Notes under the pieces: model-generated | Databases searched by the model: none | What the model saw: only the letters and a program-made list of their open reading frames with translations | What the model was told of the DNA's origin: nothing | Translations under genes and position numbers: made by a program | Source: Panulirus ornatus | Taxonomy: Eukaryota; Arthropoda; Malacostraca; Decapoda; Palinuridae | Assembly: GCF_036320965.1 (NCBI RefSeq) | Contig: NC_092265.1 | Coordinates: 5,560,001-5,624,000, forward strand | Length of the DNA stretch: 64,000 nucleotides | Direction: 5' to 3' | In this document: piece after piece, positions 13,009-25,930 of the stretch | Layout: the number at the start of each line of letters is the position of its first letter | Numbering within the stretch: the stretch's first letter is position 1

Positions 13009-13334
13009 AAAAGATATCGCCAAGTCATAGCAGTGCTTAGAAAAACTGGCCACGCGATCCAAGAGAAAATAGTGCCGACGCACAAGGCCTACAGCGTCAC
13101 GTGCTTCTGCCTCAACATGACCCTTAATAGCGGCCGCACCTCCCATCCTCGCACACCCCCTGCTGAGTCATCAAGTAAGGTGTGGGCAGGGGAGGAGGTG
13201 CTGCAGAGAGGGAGTCTCTTTTAACGAGACAGTACGAGACGCTAATTAAGGACAATTACAGTCCCATTACCAGCTCTATGATTACTTCTTAAATGGTCAT
13301 GATGTGTTGCGACACCAACACTGTCGTAGTCTTA

Positions 13335-13580
13335 ATCCCTTGAGCAAGGTGGCATGACCCCTGGGCACTGCCGTACGACCCCCAAGTTCAACGACCAAAA
13401 ACACCTTGAGCACAACACGGTGTGACCCACCTGGAGCACGTTGGTACGACCCTTGGGTAAGACGGCCTGACCTGACCTGACCTGACCTACTGGGGACAGG
13501 GCCATCACACCCTGGGGACGTACTACGTTCGCGTTCACGACAATTCGTACCGTCGTGGTGAGTGGAGACGTTTCATCGCT
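13335..13580. repeat. Repeat D patch with a (CCTGA)n run
   Basis: Several ~21-bp repeat-D units (GTACGACCCCCAAG, GGTACGACCCTTGGGTAAG) occur here. A short pentanucleotide run of CCTGA/CTGAC is at about 13466-13489. Confidence 0.65.
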
Positions 13581-16500
13581 TGCACGAGTCACGGACCATT
13601 ATGCTCGCGTTAGCAAACACTGTTGGCGACTTAATAAAACTGTAAAGTAGGTTTCTCTCGTTACCTCAGTACTGTCTCAGATGAGACCAAAGGATCCTGC
13701 AATACACAACATCCTCCTCCTCCTTCCTCCTCCAACCCTGGTGACCCCAGTAATACCTATTGCCGCATAGCCTCCCTTTCGTAGCCGGACGCCGATAACA
13801 GATGCAGCAGCGTGCAACACCATGTTAAACCGCCATCTCATTTAGCCTCATCCCCGTCTCCCTCGAGTGAGGATATAAACTTATGAGGAGACCTGCGAGG
13901 GAGAGATAAGGACGTGTTGCTGGTGCAGAGGAAGATATGACAACACAACCCAAGAACTTACGGTCAATCTTTAAGGGGAGACTATGGTTTGCTTACGACA
14001 GACTAAAGTAATAGCCACGCTAAACCAAAAAAAAAAAAAAAAATGACGGGAAAAAAAAAGGAAATCTGGTCTGCAATTCTGCAGGTGTTTAAACCAACCA
14101 AGCCTTCAGCCATGACATGCTAAAACAGCAACGCCAACAAAGAGGGGGGAAAAAAATTACGATCCCCACACGCAGAGCCGACCAAATCACAAACGTGACC
14201 ATTATGGATATATCTCAAAACCAGTGCGGAAAAAAATAATATGTAGCTTAAATAATAACACTGCAGATGACGGACTACAACCCCCCAACTGTGCCCTCCA
14301 ACATCGAAGTCTTCCCGCTTCCTCAAGAGTGTACTCTGGTCTGTACTAGCCCCCCCGCTTTCTCCCCCCGCCCTGTCCACACCACAAGAGGATGGCCACG
14401 GTCATCATACTTGATACTGCAGATTAGGACCGCTCGCGCGCGCACCTCCTCCTTCGGGGATAACTCTTGAAACCGAACCCATGAGCAGGCTTTATCCTTC
14501 AAAGGCGCGACACATTAGGGGGGCAATCAATTCACGTCACTTTCGAACCCATCCATCTACGCTTCGCAGACCTCGACTACTAGGAATTCATTGACGATCG
14601 ACAGAAACAAATAACCAAAACAAACAAAGAGTCCACTAACTCGCCAACTGTCACGTACGTTCAGATTCACAGAGCACTTCAGCCTCCACAGGACAGACTC
14701 TGAACGAACGCTGAACGAAATATCAATATCTACGACAGCCTGACTTTGAACGACGACCCATCTCCGCGGCGGGGAGCTGAGGGGAGGCTCCTCGGCTGGG
14801 CGTTAGGGCATGTACAGAAAAGACAACCGCCCTTCCCTAGCTTTTTTTTTTTTTTCCCCCCACAGAAACTTCTCACCTTTGATAACACTTCCCCTCCAAC
14901 TATATCAGTTTTATTTTTTCCCCTCTTGTCACGCGTTATGTCCACCCCATACAAGCACGTTACATAAACTACCCACGTTACATAACCATTCTACCTACTA
15001 TGTTATGCAACCTTCCCTGTCTACCTAACCTAATAATTCTCCAACCCATCTACACCGCATCACCTTCCCCATCTATCAAACAGTCACACGACACAGTCTT
15101 CGCAGTTAGCGAGCTTCGTGCCTTTCTCCAATCCACAGCATTTAACCTCATCCACCCACGACACACGAGCTTCCGAAATATCATAAACGAGACCTAGCTA
15201 CTACACTATCTACACCACTACCCTTAAATACCACACAAACGCAACTTTTCAAGCTACCAAAAGACGTAAACCCCTGGATATCACACCCCACACGAATCCT
15301 GCAAACTACATCAAAACAACATCATCACCGACCACACGTCATTGTAAGTCCGAGACCCCTGGTCAGATAAAGCAACTTTCGTACCATACAATTATACACA
15401 TGGCACTTCACGAGACTAGGTTCCTCATACCACGCAGAGTAAAGTTCCTACACATCTCATTACACAACTCTGTCCACCCTCCCAACAGCATAAACTTTAA
15501 ATGGCCTTCACCTGGAATATATTTCCCTGTAGTCATAACATGGTTCACCATTCTTGTTTAACAAACCGACGAATTTCTTCCAAGAACCAGGAGAAGCAGT
15601 CTGCCCGGTTACCTTGGGCTAACAGGAGTAGGAAGCGATTCTGAAGCAATGGACAGTGTGGCAAGTTTGTGAGTCGTGCTCATGTTACTTTAGGGACACC
15701 ATCCAGCATGAATGCGCGCTGGAAATTTCAAACAACCAAGACCTAAGCAAACCTTAGTAACGAGGAAATGGCTTCAGTACATCCAGTATTACGCTGAATA
15801 TATTCAAATGCATTAGAAGCCCGATAGGAAACCTCTTTTTACCATTACATTTCCATGATACAAACTCTCCACACTCTACAGCCCTGGATATACATTTTGC
15901 AAACGCACAATAAAAACTCATCGACACCATTATATAAATGGCAATCCGGAGGACTCACACGTATATTTAACTTGGATACCTCTGTCCAGACGTCTACCAC
16001 ATTCATTTACATTAGAAACAACACCACAGTCCAAAGACTATTAGGCAGGTTAATTGGTTACTTGGGCTTTAGGCTTATCCACTGCAAGGGTTGGGTCATC
16101 AAGACCGTTAACGTCAGGTTATAACCAAAAATCGAAAAACCTTCAGTTGTCGAACGTAATTCCAAGACTCTAAACGCCCTCCCACTGCATTCATGGCTCT
16201 TCGTATCAGGCTCTCTCACAGTTCTAGAGTTTATCTTGCTACTGCCCGCAGAGTTCCATTCCGAACTTTCCTCCACACTGACCTTGGCTGTTTGACCGTC
16301 GGTGACCTCTGCTGCAGCAGAGAGAGCCATCCATTATTGAACCAGTGAATGTGCATGTCTAAGATTAAAGACTGGCACGAAAGTCCTATCCCCCCCTCAA
16401 TATAATCTGTGCTCGAAGTCGAGTCTGTATTGCAGCGTGAGGACGAGGCTACCTTATTCCACGGTTTATACCAATGATAGGCACGCAGGTATGTTTTAAG

Positions 16501-16755
16501 CCTCTCTCGAATCTTACGATATGATTTCTGGATTTACAACACATTCACAAGTGGGAGTTGATGGCTTGTGGACTGCAAATGCCCTTACCAGCCAGTTACT
16601 CTGTCATTAACTAACTGGCAGCAGACGAACCTAAACTGCCTAGAATACTAATAAAGATGTTATGTCAGACTTTTTTTTTTTTTTTACGCGATGCTGGCTA
16701 ATGTAAGGTCTTGCGTTGTTACCAAATATTTAAAACCACGCGTATCAGTGATCTT
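13581..16755. other. 3.2 kb unique non-coding DNA
   Basis: Only short A-runs (14025, 14855) are visible. A 90-codon open frame on the - strand at 16058-16330 starts with Met-Ala-Leu-Ser, but it has no recognisable domain and no convincing partner exons. I do not call it a gene. Confidence 0.5.
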
Positions 16756-16758
<3 letters not shown>

Positions 16759-16802
<44 letters not shown>

Positions 16803-16825
16803 ATATATATACAGTGTGTGTGTGT
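16759..16825. repeat. Compound (TG)n-(TA)n-(TG)n microsatellite
   Basis: About 20 TG, a short TA block, then five TG. It sits just before a LINE-B tail remnant. Confidence 0.93.
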
Positions 16826-16871
16826 TTGAGTGGATGGGCCATTCTTCGTCTGTTTCCTGGCGCTATATATA
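16826..16871 (+). mobile_element. LINE-B tail remnant interrupted by SINE-A
   Basis: The text GGATGGGCCATTCTTCGTCT-GTTTCCTGGCGCTA is the last part of LINE-B. It stops inside the shared tail core at a short TATATATA, where an inverted SINE-A begins. This reads as an insertion of SINE-A into a TA tract. Confidence 0.6.
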
Positions 16872-17092
16872 CACTATTCGCCATTTCCCTCGTTAGCGAG
16901 GTAGCGTTAAGAACAGAGGACTGAGCCTTTGAGGGAATATCCTCACTTGGCTCCCTTTTCTGTTCCTTTTTTTGGAAAATTAAAAAGGAGAGGGGAGGAT
17001 TTCCAGCCCCCGCTCCCTCCCCTTTTAGTGGCCTTCTCCGACACGCAGGAAATACGTGGGAAGTATTCTTTCTCCCCTATCCCCAGGGATAA
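16872..17092 (-). mobile_element. SINE-A element copy
   Basis: Reverse complement of the element at 10927 and 30711. It starts with ACTATTCGCCATTTCCC (the 3' tail, reversed) and ends with CTATCCCCAGGGATAATAAA. It is full length. Confidence 0.8.
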
Positions 17093-17977
17093 TAAATATA
17101 TTGGTATACTGAACAATTCACTGAGAAGGTCGCATGTATGCACCTTCACGTCATTACAATATACTTTTGATATATACCTGTTGAATCTCATGTCTCTAAT
17201 GTCTCCATATGTTTTCTAATACAAGGAAACTGGGTTGTGTGTTCACAACTGTTGGGCTATCAAGACATTTTCAACATCTATCTTAACGCTCAGCTTTATG
17301 CAACATTGTTACACTGCTAATCATATAATGTAATCTACCATTTATTCCTCTTGTTGTTGCTGTTGTTAGTAGCGTACTGCACAGAAAACGTAGCTACCAC
17401 TAACTTAGGCACAGCGAGGAATTTAAAAATATTCTATAAACACCCGGTAAGAAAAAAAGGCCTTCAGTCTTAATATGATAATTAACATGGTCGCACAGTT
17501 AAATTAAAAGAATACGTCTTGCCTTGAAAAGGAAAAAAAAAAAAAGGTTTCTCGAATATAATAACCCTGAGTCTGACCTTAGTAAATTGCACGTGGCTAC
17601 TGGTGGAAAAAAAAAAAAAACTAAAAAGGCCAACTTTAGCTGTTTGTAAAAAGAAAAATACATATGAAATAACGATTAGGCTTGTTAGCACGCCATGACC
17701 CGGAAATATATATACTATTCGAATAGCTACGTTAGCTCAGAGCCACACGACAGTTCTCGTGTCATTAGGCTCCTAAACACACTGGGGGTCGAAAAAATTC
17801 CATCTTTAAGTCCACAGTGGACCACTTAAAAGTGCCGACTACCTTCGTTTCCTAAAACTTTTCAGATAAAAAGTGTCCAGAGCACCCTTTAAGCTGGGTG
17901 TGTATACCTGAAGACTTATAACATCTTCGAAAGCTATGAAATCGCCAGAGCATTAAGAGAACGTTCAGCACGACGTG

Positions 17978-17980
<3 letters not shown>
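17093..17980. other. Unique AT-rich DNA, nothing recognised
   Basis: Short A-runs only. No supported gene. Confidence 0.5.

Positions 17981-18064
<84 letters not shown>
17981..18064. repeat. (TA)n microsatellite
   Basis: About 42 TA units in otherwise unique DNA. Confidence 0.97.
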
Positions 18065-18066
<2 letters not shown>

Positions 18067-19733
18067 CAATACAATTATTTGGAGTGGTTTTTCGATTTTC
18101 CGTGCGCGCGGTCGTCACGAATAAATGTAAAGTTGGTCTAAAGGATGGAACTGCCTGAAATAAAGTTTCCTGGTAAACTTTGCCGTGGAGACTATTGAAA
18201 TCAAAGTTTAGGTCCCTGCGTCCAACACAAGTCTGGAGTATTACTCTGTCTTCCTTAGACCTATTCCACTGCTGTCGACGCCCAGTGTGGTATCATCTCA
18301 AGACAGGTTTAAGCAACACAGAACAGCGGTCAAAGCTACCTACCTACCAATATCATATACTGCGCTCATATCTAATCGCTCATTCTTTATTCAGACCTTT
18401 ACTGAACACTGTAAAACTATTAAATATGAAAAGACCTGAAAAAAAAGAAGAGCAGCAGTAATAAAACATTATTTCACGTCATTACTGATGTAACCCTTCC
18501 CAATACTGTAGTTTCAGTAAACATCACGAACACCATTTTTGACCTCGGAGTATCTGCAAAGTTAAGTCACTCCGACTCTTCTCGTTACCCTCTCCCTTGA
18601 CGTGAGAAGATATATAGGAGTGGTCTCGTTTCTTTCTCACAATGCCTTACTGGTTCTTATACCCTTGTAACGATCGAAATGAAATTTAGCAGACATATAT
18701 ACTTTGGTCTGACAGGCAGAAAAATTTTTATTCAAAACGTTCTGGATTCTGGCCCTTATTCTTATTTCAATAAGAAAGAACAGCCAGTCAATATCTCTGC
18801 CATGAAACTTTACGAGAGTCAACACGATAGTTTCGGTGCGTAATAAGGTAAAGCATATGACATTTTCATCCTCCTCCAACTATTGACGTTTCTCGTTTTA
18901 TGGTTTCAATATTCCCGACAGCAGTGACATACAACTGTCGACTATAGTCCTCACGCCATTACTCAAACTGTGACAATGACTAGGGCGGATATTACAGCCA
19001 ACGTAACGGAAATACAAGCAGAGCGAATTGGAATTTCTAGGAACGGATCGATACAGAGAACAAAAAAGATGCAGAGAAGGCCAGTGGGATACAAGAGCAG
19101 AGAAAAACGTCCCGCTACATACACAAGCTAACCAAACAGCCAGATACATACTAATGATTGACTGAATTCCAAAAGATATATTTTCTCCCCCAATTTGCAA
19201 ACCTATACTTAAGGAGAACATGTGTAAACGTCAGAGAAAATATTCTGTAACGTGCAAATGTATAATCCCGCTGACCAATTCATAGAACCGTCCGTTGGGT
19301 TTTAGATCCACAGAAACTCGGCTTATATATGTGCTATATTTTTAGGATAAGGTCCATAACTGGTATAGTGCAGGGAGAGAGCGAGGCGATAGGCGCCCGT
19401 TACCCCCTGGCCAGTCTACTACAGAGACAGTGGTCAGAGCGTCACTTCCACTTTAAATGACCACAGCAGAGGGGGGCTCATTGGCATGCACATTACATTT
19501 ACATTAGCTTACCATGTTTGTGCAATTCTACACTGCTGATGAATGATAAACCCGACCAAACTGGAAATACAGACGGGAACGTAGATATAAACCATAACGT
19601 TATAAATGGTTTCACAGAATTAAAACGCCTAGTAACGGATAAAAAATCGTTAGGGTTTGAGAGGAAAGTAATACCAATCACTTAGGGTGATATTTTTCCA
19701 TTCGTTTACTTCAAAGATCACGAGTTCCTTGAG

Positions 19734-19739
<6 letters not shown>
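18065..19739. other. Unique non-coding DNA
   Basis: No supported gene or repeat family. The short open frames here have no recognisable domain. Confidence 0.5.

Positions 19740-19814
<75 letters not shown>
19740..19814. repeat. (TA)n microsatellite on the 5' flank of LINE-B
   Basis: About 37 TA units. It ends exactly where the LINE-B fragment begins. Confidence 0.97.
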
Positions 19815-19819
<5 letters not shown>

Positions 19820-20337
19820 GAGATGTTTGAGGACAATGTGTGGTGTGAGGTGGTTTGATCGAGTAAGTAACGTAAGAGTAAGAGAGATGTGTGGAAATAA
19901 AAAGAGCGTGGTTCAGAGAGCAGAAGAGGGTGTTTTGAAATGGTTTGGGCACATGGAGAGAATGAGTGAGGAAAGATTGACCAAGAGGATATATGTGTCG
20001 GAGGTGGAGGGAACGAGGAGAAGTGGGAGACCAAATTGGAGGTGGAAAGATGGAGTGAAAATGATTTTGTGTGATCGGGGCCTGAACTTGCAGGAGGGTG
20101 AAAGGAGGGCAAGGAATAGAGTGAATTGGATCGATGTGGTATACCGGGGTTGACGTGCTGTCAGTGGATTGAATCAGGGCATGTGAAGCGTCTGGGGTAA
20201 ACCATGGAAAGCTGTGTAGGTATGTATATTTGCGTGTGTGGACGTATGTATATACATGTGTATGGGGGTGGGTTGGGCCATTTCTTTCGTCTGTTTCCTT
20301 GCGCTACCTCGCAAACCCGGGAGACAGCGACAAAAAG

Positions 20338-20340
<3 letters not shown>
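19815..20340 (+). mobile_element. LINE-B 3' end encoding the reverse transcriptase C-terminus
   Basis: This is the best preserved LINE-B copy. An open frame at 19818-20153 (111 codons to a TGA) contains the run LKWFGHMERMSEERLTKRIY, followed by GRPNWRWKDGVK. Such text, with the WFGH-ER-R-GRP-RW-DGV pattern, is typical of the far C-terminus of non-LTR retrotransposon (LINE) reverse transcriptase proteins. About 190 bp of 3' UTR follows and ends in the tail TTGCGCTACCTCGC and an A-rich stretch. The 5' part is missing, which is normal for LINE insertions. It is flanked on both sides by (TA)n. Confidence 0.85.

Positions 20341-20407
<67 letters not shown>
20341..20407. repeat. (TA)n microsatellite on the 3' flank of LINE-B
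   Basis: About 33 TA units directly after the LINE-B tail. Confidence 0.97.
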
Positions 20408-20408
<1 letters not shown>

Positions 20409-22202
20409 CATTCTTTTCTTGAGAAACTGATGAGGAAAGTATACAATTAAGCAAAACAACAGACAAGAGAATATGTTTGATATCTACCTCAATTACATTT
20501 GCTTCAGTTTCACTCGCCTTTTCTAAAAAGCACTGAAAGGTCACACTGCCTACAATGATACAAGTTTCATATCATTTTGTATCTGTGGAAAAAAGAGGAA
20601 TGAACTTGAAAAAAAATTGAAGGAAAAAGTGTATTTCAAGCATATTACCAAAGGTCACACGACCTACGCTCCACAATCATTTCATCTGATTAATTGACAT
20701 TGATATTTACAGATATATCAGGCACTAGCGTCAAATTTAATTCCTCTCCTACCATACTTGATACTGCCAACTGTATTATTTTATGAGCACTTGACTTTTG
20801 AATTCCCATTAGTTACTCCTTGTCAGGCTAAATATGTTTGAACACAATCCCAAGGACAAATACCCGGTGCAGTCGAACATTGACGTAAAGTCTGCTTCCA
20901 TCTTGGTTAAGTAACTTCAGAAAATTCGTTAAAATTTGTGTGGGTTCTATATTATTTCAGTAACACAGCAGAGTAATCTTGTCAACACCTACATCTTTAT
21001 GAATTCAAGACACAGTGCGAGTCTGTCATGGGACCCGAACCATTATAACTTTGGTCTCTTCAAATATGTATAGAATCAGGTTATGTCAGGTTAGATTACG
21101 AATCAAGTGATTACGAAAGCCTTGACAATATAGCCAACACCTTAATAAATCCCTGGCGATAAAATTCATAAAAGTTAGGTTTTTTTTTCTGCAGCCTAAG
21201 GCTTGCCCGCCACCAATGCTTAAGAGAAAACAGAAGAAACCTGATCCTTCAAAAGAGGACTGCAGTCCCTAAACCAGCCATTTTTTATCATACACATCCA
21301 GACTTTATTGTACTTCAAGTTATGAAACAGTACTCTCAATGAGCTTCAACCGCTGTGAGGTCACCTTAAGGAGACAGACGCCAGTGATCCTCATATCAGG
21401 CTTCCGCTCCCGCGATAAAAATTATCCTTCTGGCTTCCTTATCGACAGCTCGACACTCATGGCCTTGAGCTAATTATCGAGCAATCCACATTAAACGTGC
21501 CCACGCATATGTAATCCACGAACAGCCTACCCAGACCCATATACCGTGACCTCCGGTATGCTGTGCTACCATGGTGTCATAATGAGCAAACAAATGGCAA
21601 GTACTACGCTAAAACCATTGCCTCACATCAACTTGAGGCATCGCCTGGCCTTTGCTCGCTTGCAGCATCGCTTTGCATTAGCGTATATCACCACCCTGCA
21701 TAACCTTGCCTTCTTAGCTTACATTGGACCACTGCCTCGCATTAGCTCGAGGCACCGTCTAGCTTTTGCTTGCTTGCAGCATCGCTTTGCACTAACGTAC
21801 ATAACCCTGCCGTTTTATCTTACAGTAACGCCTTCCATTTACCTAGGAGTACTTTAAATCACAGCTAAACAGCTGGAAACTATAAGATGTCGTCAACACA
21901 GCGGAAGCTCATCAAGGTGAGATGTGTTCAACAAAGAAATCAAGTAATATAAAGAAATTCAAACAGCAGTAGACCAGCGAGTCCTTTCGAGTCTGAAAAC
22001 TATGTACCAAAGGGTTTAAGGGAATATTTACCAAAAGCTTTTTTTCGCAATCCACATCGATCTCCGCGCCAATGCTTGTCAAGGGCATTAACGAGCAAGT
22101 GAAAAATAAAGTGCAAACAAAACTCGCCTGTCACTTGAATCACACTCCTAAAGTGGACTCTCAATTAGAGGATCACCCATGAATAACATTCTTCACAAAA
22201 AG

Positions 22203-22205
<3 letters not shown>
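20408..22205. other. Unique DNA with a 114-bp tandem duplication
   Basis: Apart from the duplication listed separately at 21615-21842, no gene or repeat family is supported. Confidence 0.5.
21615..21842 (+). repeat. 114-bp tandem duplication inside an open frame
   Basis: Two diverged 114-bp units start at 21615 and 21729. Because 114 is 38 codons, the open frame 21546-21857 reads the same 38-residue pattern twice. Each copy contains RHRLAFA, then LQHRFAL, then YIT. There is no recognised protein family and coding status is unproven. Confidence 0.7.

Positions 22206-22272
<67 letters not shown>
22206..22272. repeat. (GA)n microsatellite
   Basis: About 33 GA units. Confidence 0.97.
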
Positions 22273-22275
<3 letters not shown>

Positions 22276-22561
22276 ACATTCTGTATTATAAAATCAGTTC
22301 ATTATCATAACTGCTACGCATAAACTTAACACTACTTGCAAATGAAACTTTCACAGGAATGTTCAGTAGGATATATTTCGTAGTTTATTTCCTATATACG
22401 AAAAGACGATCAACAGTTTAGACACAATACCACCACTACAGGACAGTGATGAGGGGAACTTGAAAGATGGTAAAACAAAGTTTACATTTCTAATCCTGCA
22501 CGGAAACCTTCAGTCATAATAACTGTTTAGGTAAAGTTTCATTGCTTCTGATTCTGAATAA

Positions 22562-22608
<47 letters not shown>

Positions 22609-22626
22609 CATCATCATCATCATCAT
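22562..22626. repeat. (ATT)n-(ATC)n trinucleotide microsatellite
   Basis: About 16 ATT units passing into six ATC units. Confidence 0.95.
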
Positions 22627-23028
22627 TATAACAAGGTTAAGCAGTGTTTATTCCCAAATACATTTCCCCCCTTATCTGAATAATTATGACACAAATTTTT
22701 CCTGTCTTTGGTATCATTCAAACCTGTAATTCTCAAACTGGCGGGGAACCGACAGTTGATATGAGGGGAAAATGAGCATTTCAGAAAATTCAATGTTCAA
22801 ATAAAAGACTGAAATCAAGAGATCCGAACGAAGCGCTTCATCCACAGCATACACAGTGCGTGAATTGTATAATTCCGTCAAACCAATATGTTTGGAATAT
22901 TCACCATAACACAAACAAACACTGACACCCTTATTCTCGAGTCCAGGCCGGATATGTAAATACTGCAACCTAAATCCTTGCCATAATAACTCACACTAAC
23001 ATGCAGTGATGCTCTTCAGAGGTTATCA

Positions 23029-23030
<2 letters not shown>

Positions 23031-23104
<74 letters not shown>
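23031..23104. repeat. (TA)n microsatellite left of a SINE-A tail
   Basis: About 37 TA units. Confidence 0.97.
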
Positions 23105-23112
<8 letters not shown>

Positions 23113-23153
23113 TTCTTAGCGCTACCTCGCTAACGCGGGAAATGGCGAAGTTT

Positions 23154-23155
<2 letters not shown>
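23105..23155 (+). mobile_element. SINE-A 3' tail only
   Basis: The last ~50 bp of SINE-A (CCTCTGTTCTTAGCGCTACC and TAACGCGGGAAATGGCGAAG) sits alone between two long (TA)n arrays. It is an extreme 5' truncation, or the remnant of an element eroded by TA expansion. Confidence 0.8.

Positions 23156-23218
<63 letters not shown>
23156..23218. repeat. (TA)n microsatellite right of a SINE-A tail
   Basis: About 31 TA units. Confidence 0.97.
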
Positions 23219-23220
<2 letters not shown>

Positions 23221-24115
23221 TACAAGTGTAATACAAAAAAGTAAATCTAGAAAAGCCATTTTTATGAAAGGTGAACTGCACAACCACAGTGACACTCACA
23301 GTCGAAGTTAACTCTTGATGATGGTATGAAATTAATAAAAAAAAGTATTGGTTACTTTCCAGTTTGTAGGTACACCCGAGTCCACACCTGATATAGCTTA
23401 CTTTTGTTCGTACCTCACTATTGTTTTCCATCTTTAATCCAATAAATAAAGGAATTTAGCCTATGACTATGTATTCTTAAGTTTAGAATCTCACCTAACT
23501 TTGCCTGATAAACTACATTGGTAGTAGAAATAACTAATAATATATGGTCTACTGAATTAATTATATGTTTATGCATAATGAACTTAAAGACCACACCTAA
23601 CTGCCTAGCAAACTACACTGGTAGTAGCAATAATGAATTTGAACATTTATAATGTACAGTTTACTGAATTAATCATAGTCGAAGGCTGAAACTATATAGA
23701 AAATATAACACCCTTTAGGATCGCCTGCATGTACAATATCATATATACGTAATAACTAACACATCAGCTGAGATGTACAGTGAAAAAATAAATGAAGAAA
23801 ACTTTGTACCACAAAATCTAAGTTTTGGTTATATGCAGCTGTAATGCAGTAATATTATTTGATCTACAGTACCAATGACAAAAAACAAAATTAATATCAA
23901 TTTATGCTTGTAGTTAAAATACCAGCAAGAAGATCGAATGCCTCTAGTTTTGTTTACGATAAAGAGCAGTAATAACAAAGGGAATTCATATTTCAAATGC
24001 CTCTTTTTATCTCGAGAACAACTATAATTATTGCAGAGTAAACAAAGTAAAGAATACACATGACATGTAACCTATAAAAAAGACTTGCTTTTTCTGCTTC
24101 ACAGAATTACGGTAC

Positions 24116-24118
<3 letters not shown>
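23219..24118. other. Unique AT-rich DNA
   Basis: The text CCTAACT-TGCC-AAACTAC-TTGGTAGTAG occurs twice (about 23508 and 23593), suggesting a small diverged duplication of about 85-90 bp. No gene is supported. Confidence 0.5.

Positions 24119-24186
<68 letters not shown>
24119..24186. repeat. (TA)n microsatellite
   Basis: About 34 TA units. Confidence 0.97.
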
Positions 24187-24191
<5 letters not shown>

Positions 24192-24616
24192 TTTCCTTGT
24201 ATCTTTTATTACATGTGTAAAAAAAAAAATCAACGAATTCATGAACTTTTCCATACGTCAATATAAATGGTACAAACGTCATGTCTCTCTTGACATCTCA
24301 TGAAAGACTCCTTGCAGCAACAGGAAACTTTCCATTCCTGACACCTAAATTCCTCTCGTGTCTGTTGATGTTGCTGGATCCGTTATGTTCTTAGCGTTGA
24401 GTGAGTTAAGGTTACAAGGTGTACAATCGCTCAGCGCAGGAAGGCCAGGCCACAAAAGCCAACTGCGCGCGAACATCATCTGGACTCGTAGGATGTGCAG
24501 TCCTCAGCATCATGCAGGAATGGATAAAATCTCGCTGAAGACTTGAGAACACGTAATTTTTCAGTTAACTTCTCCGTAAGGTCGGGAATACTTGAACACC
24601 AAAGCACAAGGCTTAC

Positions 24617-24749
24617 CTGTTAATTCTTGGAGATCGTCGTCAACAAAGAAGCTTGGGTCAGTCCACTCTCCTGGTACTGGTGTTAAGAGTTCTGGGTACT
24701 CGCAAAACGATCTAGGTTTACTCCCTTCCTGTGTCTTTAACTTCGAGTA
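24617..24749 (-). CDS. Orphan exon-like segment, unknown product
   Basis: On the - strand a reading frame is open from 24749 down to a strong donor (ACAG then GTAAGC, intron starting at 24616). It encodes a protein-like sequence that includes ELLTPVPGEWTDPSFFVDD followed by DLQELT, acidic and without low complexity. It leaves codon phase 1 at the donor. There is no ATG in this frame, so translation would have to start in another exon, or a possible acceptor (ACACAG, exon from 24728) would join it to an upstream exon. Upstream on the same strand, 24790-24930 is locally CpG-rich and carries two short ATG frames, as a 5' leader might. I do not recognise the protein and found no partner exons downstream. 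A fragment of a - strand gene or a decayed gene are both possible. Confidence 0.3.
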
Positions 24750-25442
24750 TTAGAGTCACAAATAACTTGAATTCTTGCATAATTCTGAACTGTCCAGAAT
24801 TTACAGTATTATCAAGGCGTAACTAAACCCAAACCCAGGAGCCATACCAAACGCAACCTTACACGCACAAGCCCTGACGAAACACTGAACAGCTGATCTG
24901 ACGGCCGCGCTGGCCAGTGTTGCCAACCAACGATGCTTCCTAGGCAGCTAATAACACTGTTCGTGAAAAACGTTTTCATGCATAATTCCAAACAGTCTAT
25001 CGCTTAATCATTACATACCTGTGTGAAAATTTGAAAATACTCAAACGCGAGATAAAAGATTGTGTTCTGCATCAAAAAAAAAGGTTGCAGTGTGCTATGC
25101 TAGTCGCCAGCTAGTATTATAACTTTGCCTCTGGGTGTACAACAACAGTGGTTTTAAACAGTATAGATATTTTATTACGTTATACTTAAGTAGGCGCCCG
25201 AGTTGTGTATGCCCACATGCTAATTTTTAAACACATGCAGAAAAAATGGGGTAAAACCATCTTTTTTATCTTTACAGGCATGATAATTAATTGATCGCCG
25301 AATATTAGCAAACATTTTATTAAGCACGCCTTAAAACAGCCGGGAAATTATGAGGTTTGTATATCTCGATAAACAATCATGTATAGGGAACTAACTGGAC
25401 CCTGTGAAGATTACTGTTAAAATGGGGGGAACATGCGATTGT

Positions 25443-25481
25443 GTGACCCCCTCCCCCCCCCCCCCCCCACACACACACACA
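25443..25481. repeat. Poly-C and (AC)n run
   Basis: A long C-run followed by about seven AC units. Confidence 0.9.
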
Positions 25482-25564
25482 GATAATAAAATAGTAATCA
25501 CACACATACACACGTCACACAGATAGTAAGAAAATAGTAATCACACATACACACACACGTTTTA

Positions 25565-25930
25565 TATATGTCATGAACCAGGGCATGTGAGATGTCTGGG
25601 GTAAACCATGGAAAGGTCTGTGGGGCCTGGATGTGGAAAGGGAGCTGTGGTTTCGGTGCATTACACATGACAACTAGAGACTGAGAGTGAAAGAATGTCA
25701 TTTTTTTTTTTCCTGGCGCTACCTCGCTGAAGCATGGAGTTGCGATGCTGTTGCTTGTGTGACGGGATAGCGTAGTGAATGGATGAAGGCAAGCAAGTAT
25801 GAATATGTACATGTGTGTGTGTGTGTGTGTGTGTCTATGAGTGGATGGGCCATTCTTTCCTCGTCTGTTTCCTGTTGCTACCTCGCTGAGGCGGGAAACA
25901 ACGATCAACTATAGTGAATGAAAAAAAAAA

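Noticed and set aside
16058..16330. 90-codon - strand frame with an acceptor-like CTGCTGCAG inside
   Set aside because: No recognised family, no partner exons in phase, and the length is within chance for this sequence.
19818..20153. Host gene of 111 aa
   Set aside because: The sequence matches the C-terminus typical of LINE reverse transcriptases, and the same DNA recurs at 8.4, 48.1, 50.9 and 51.7 kb.
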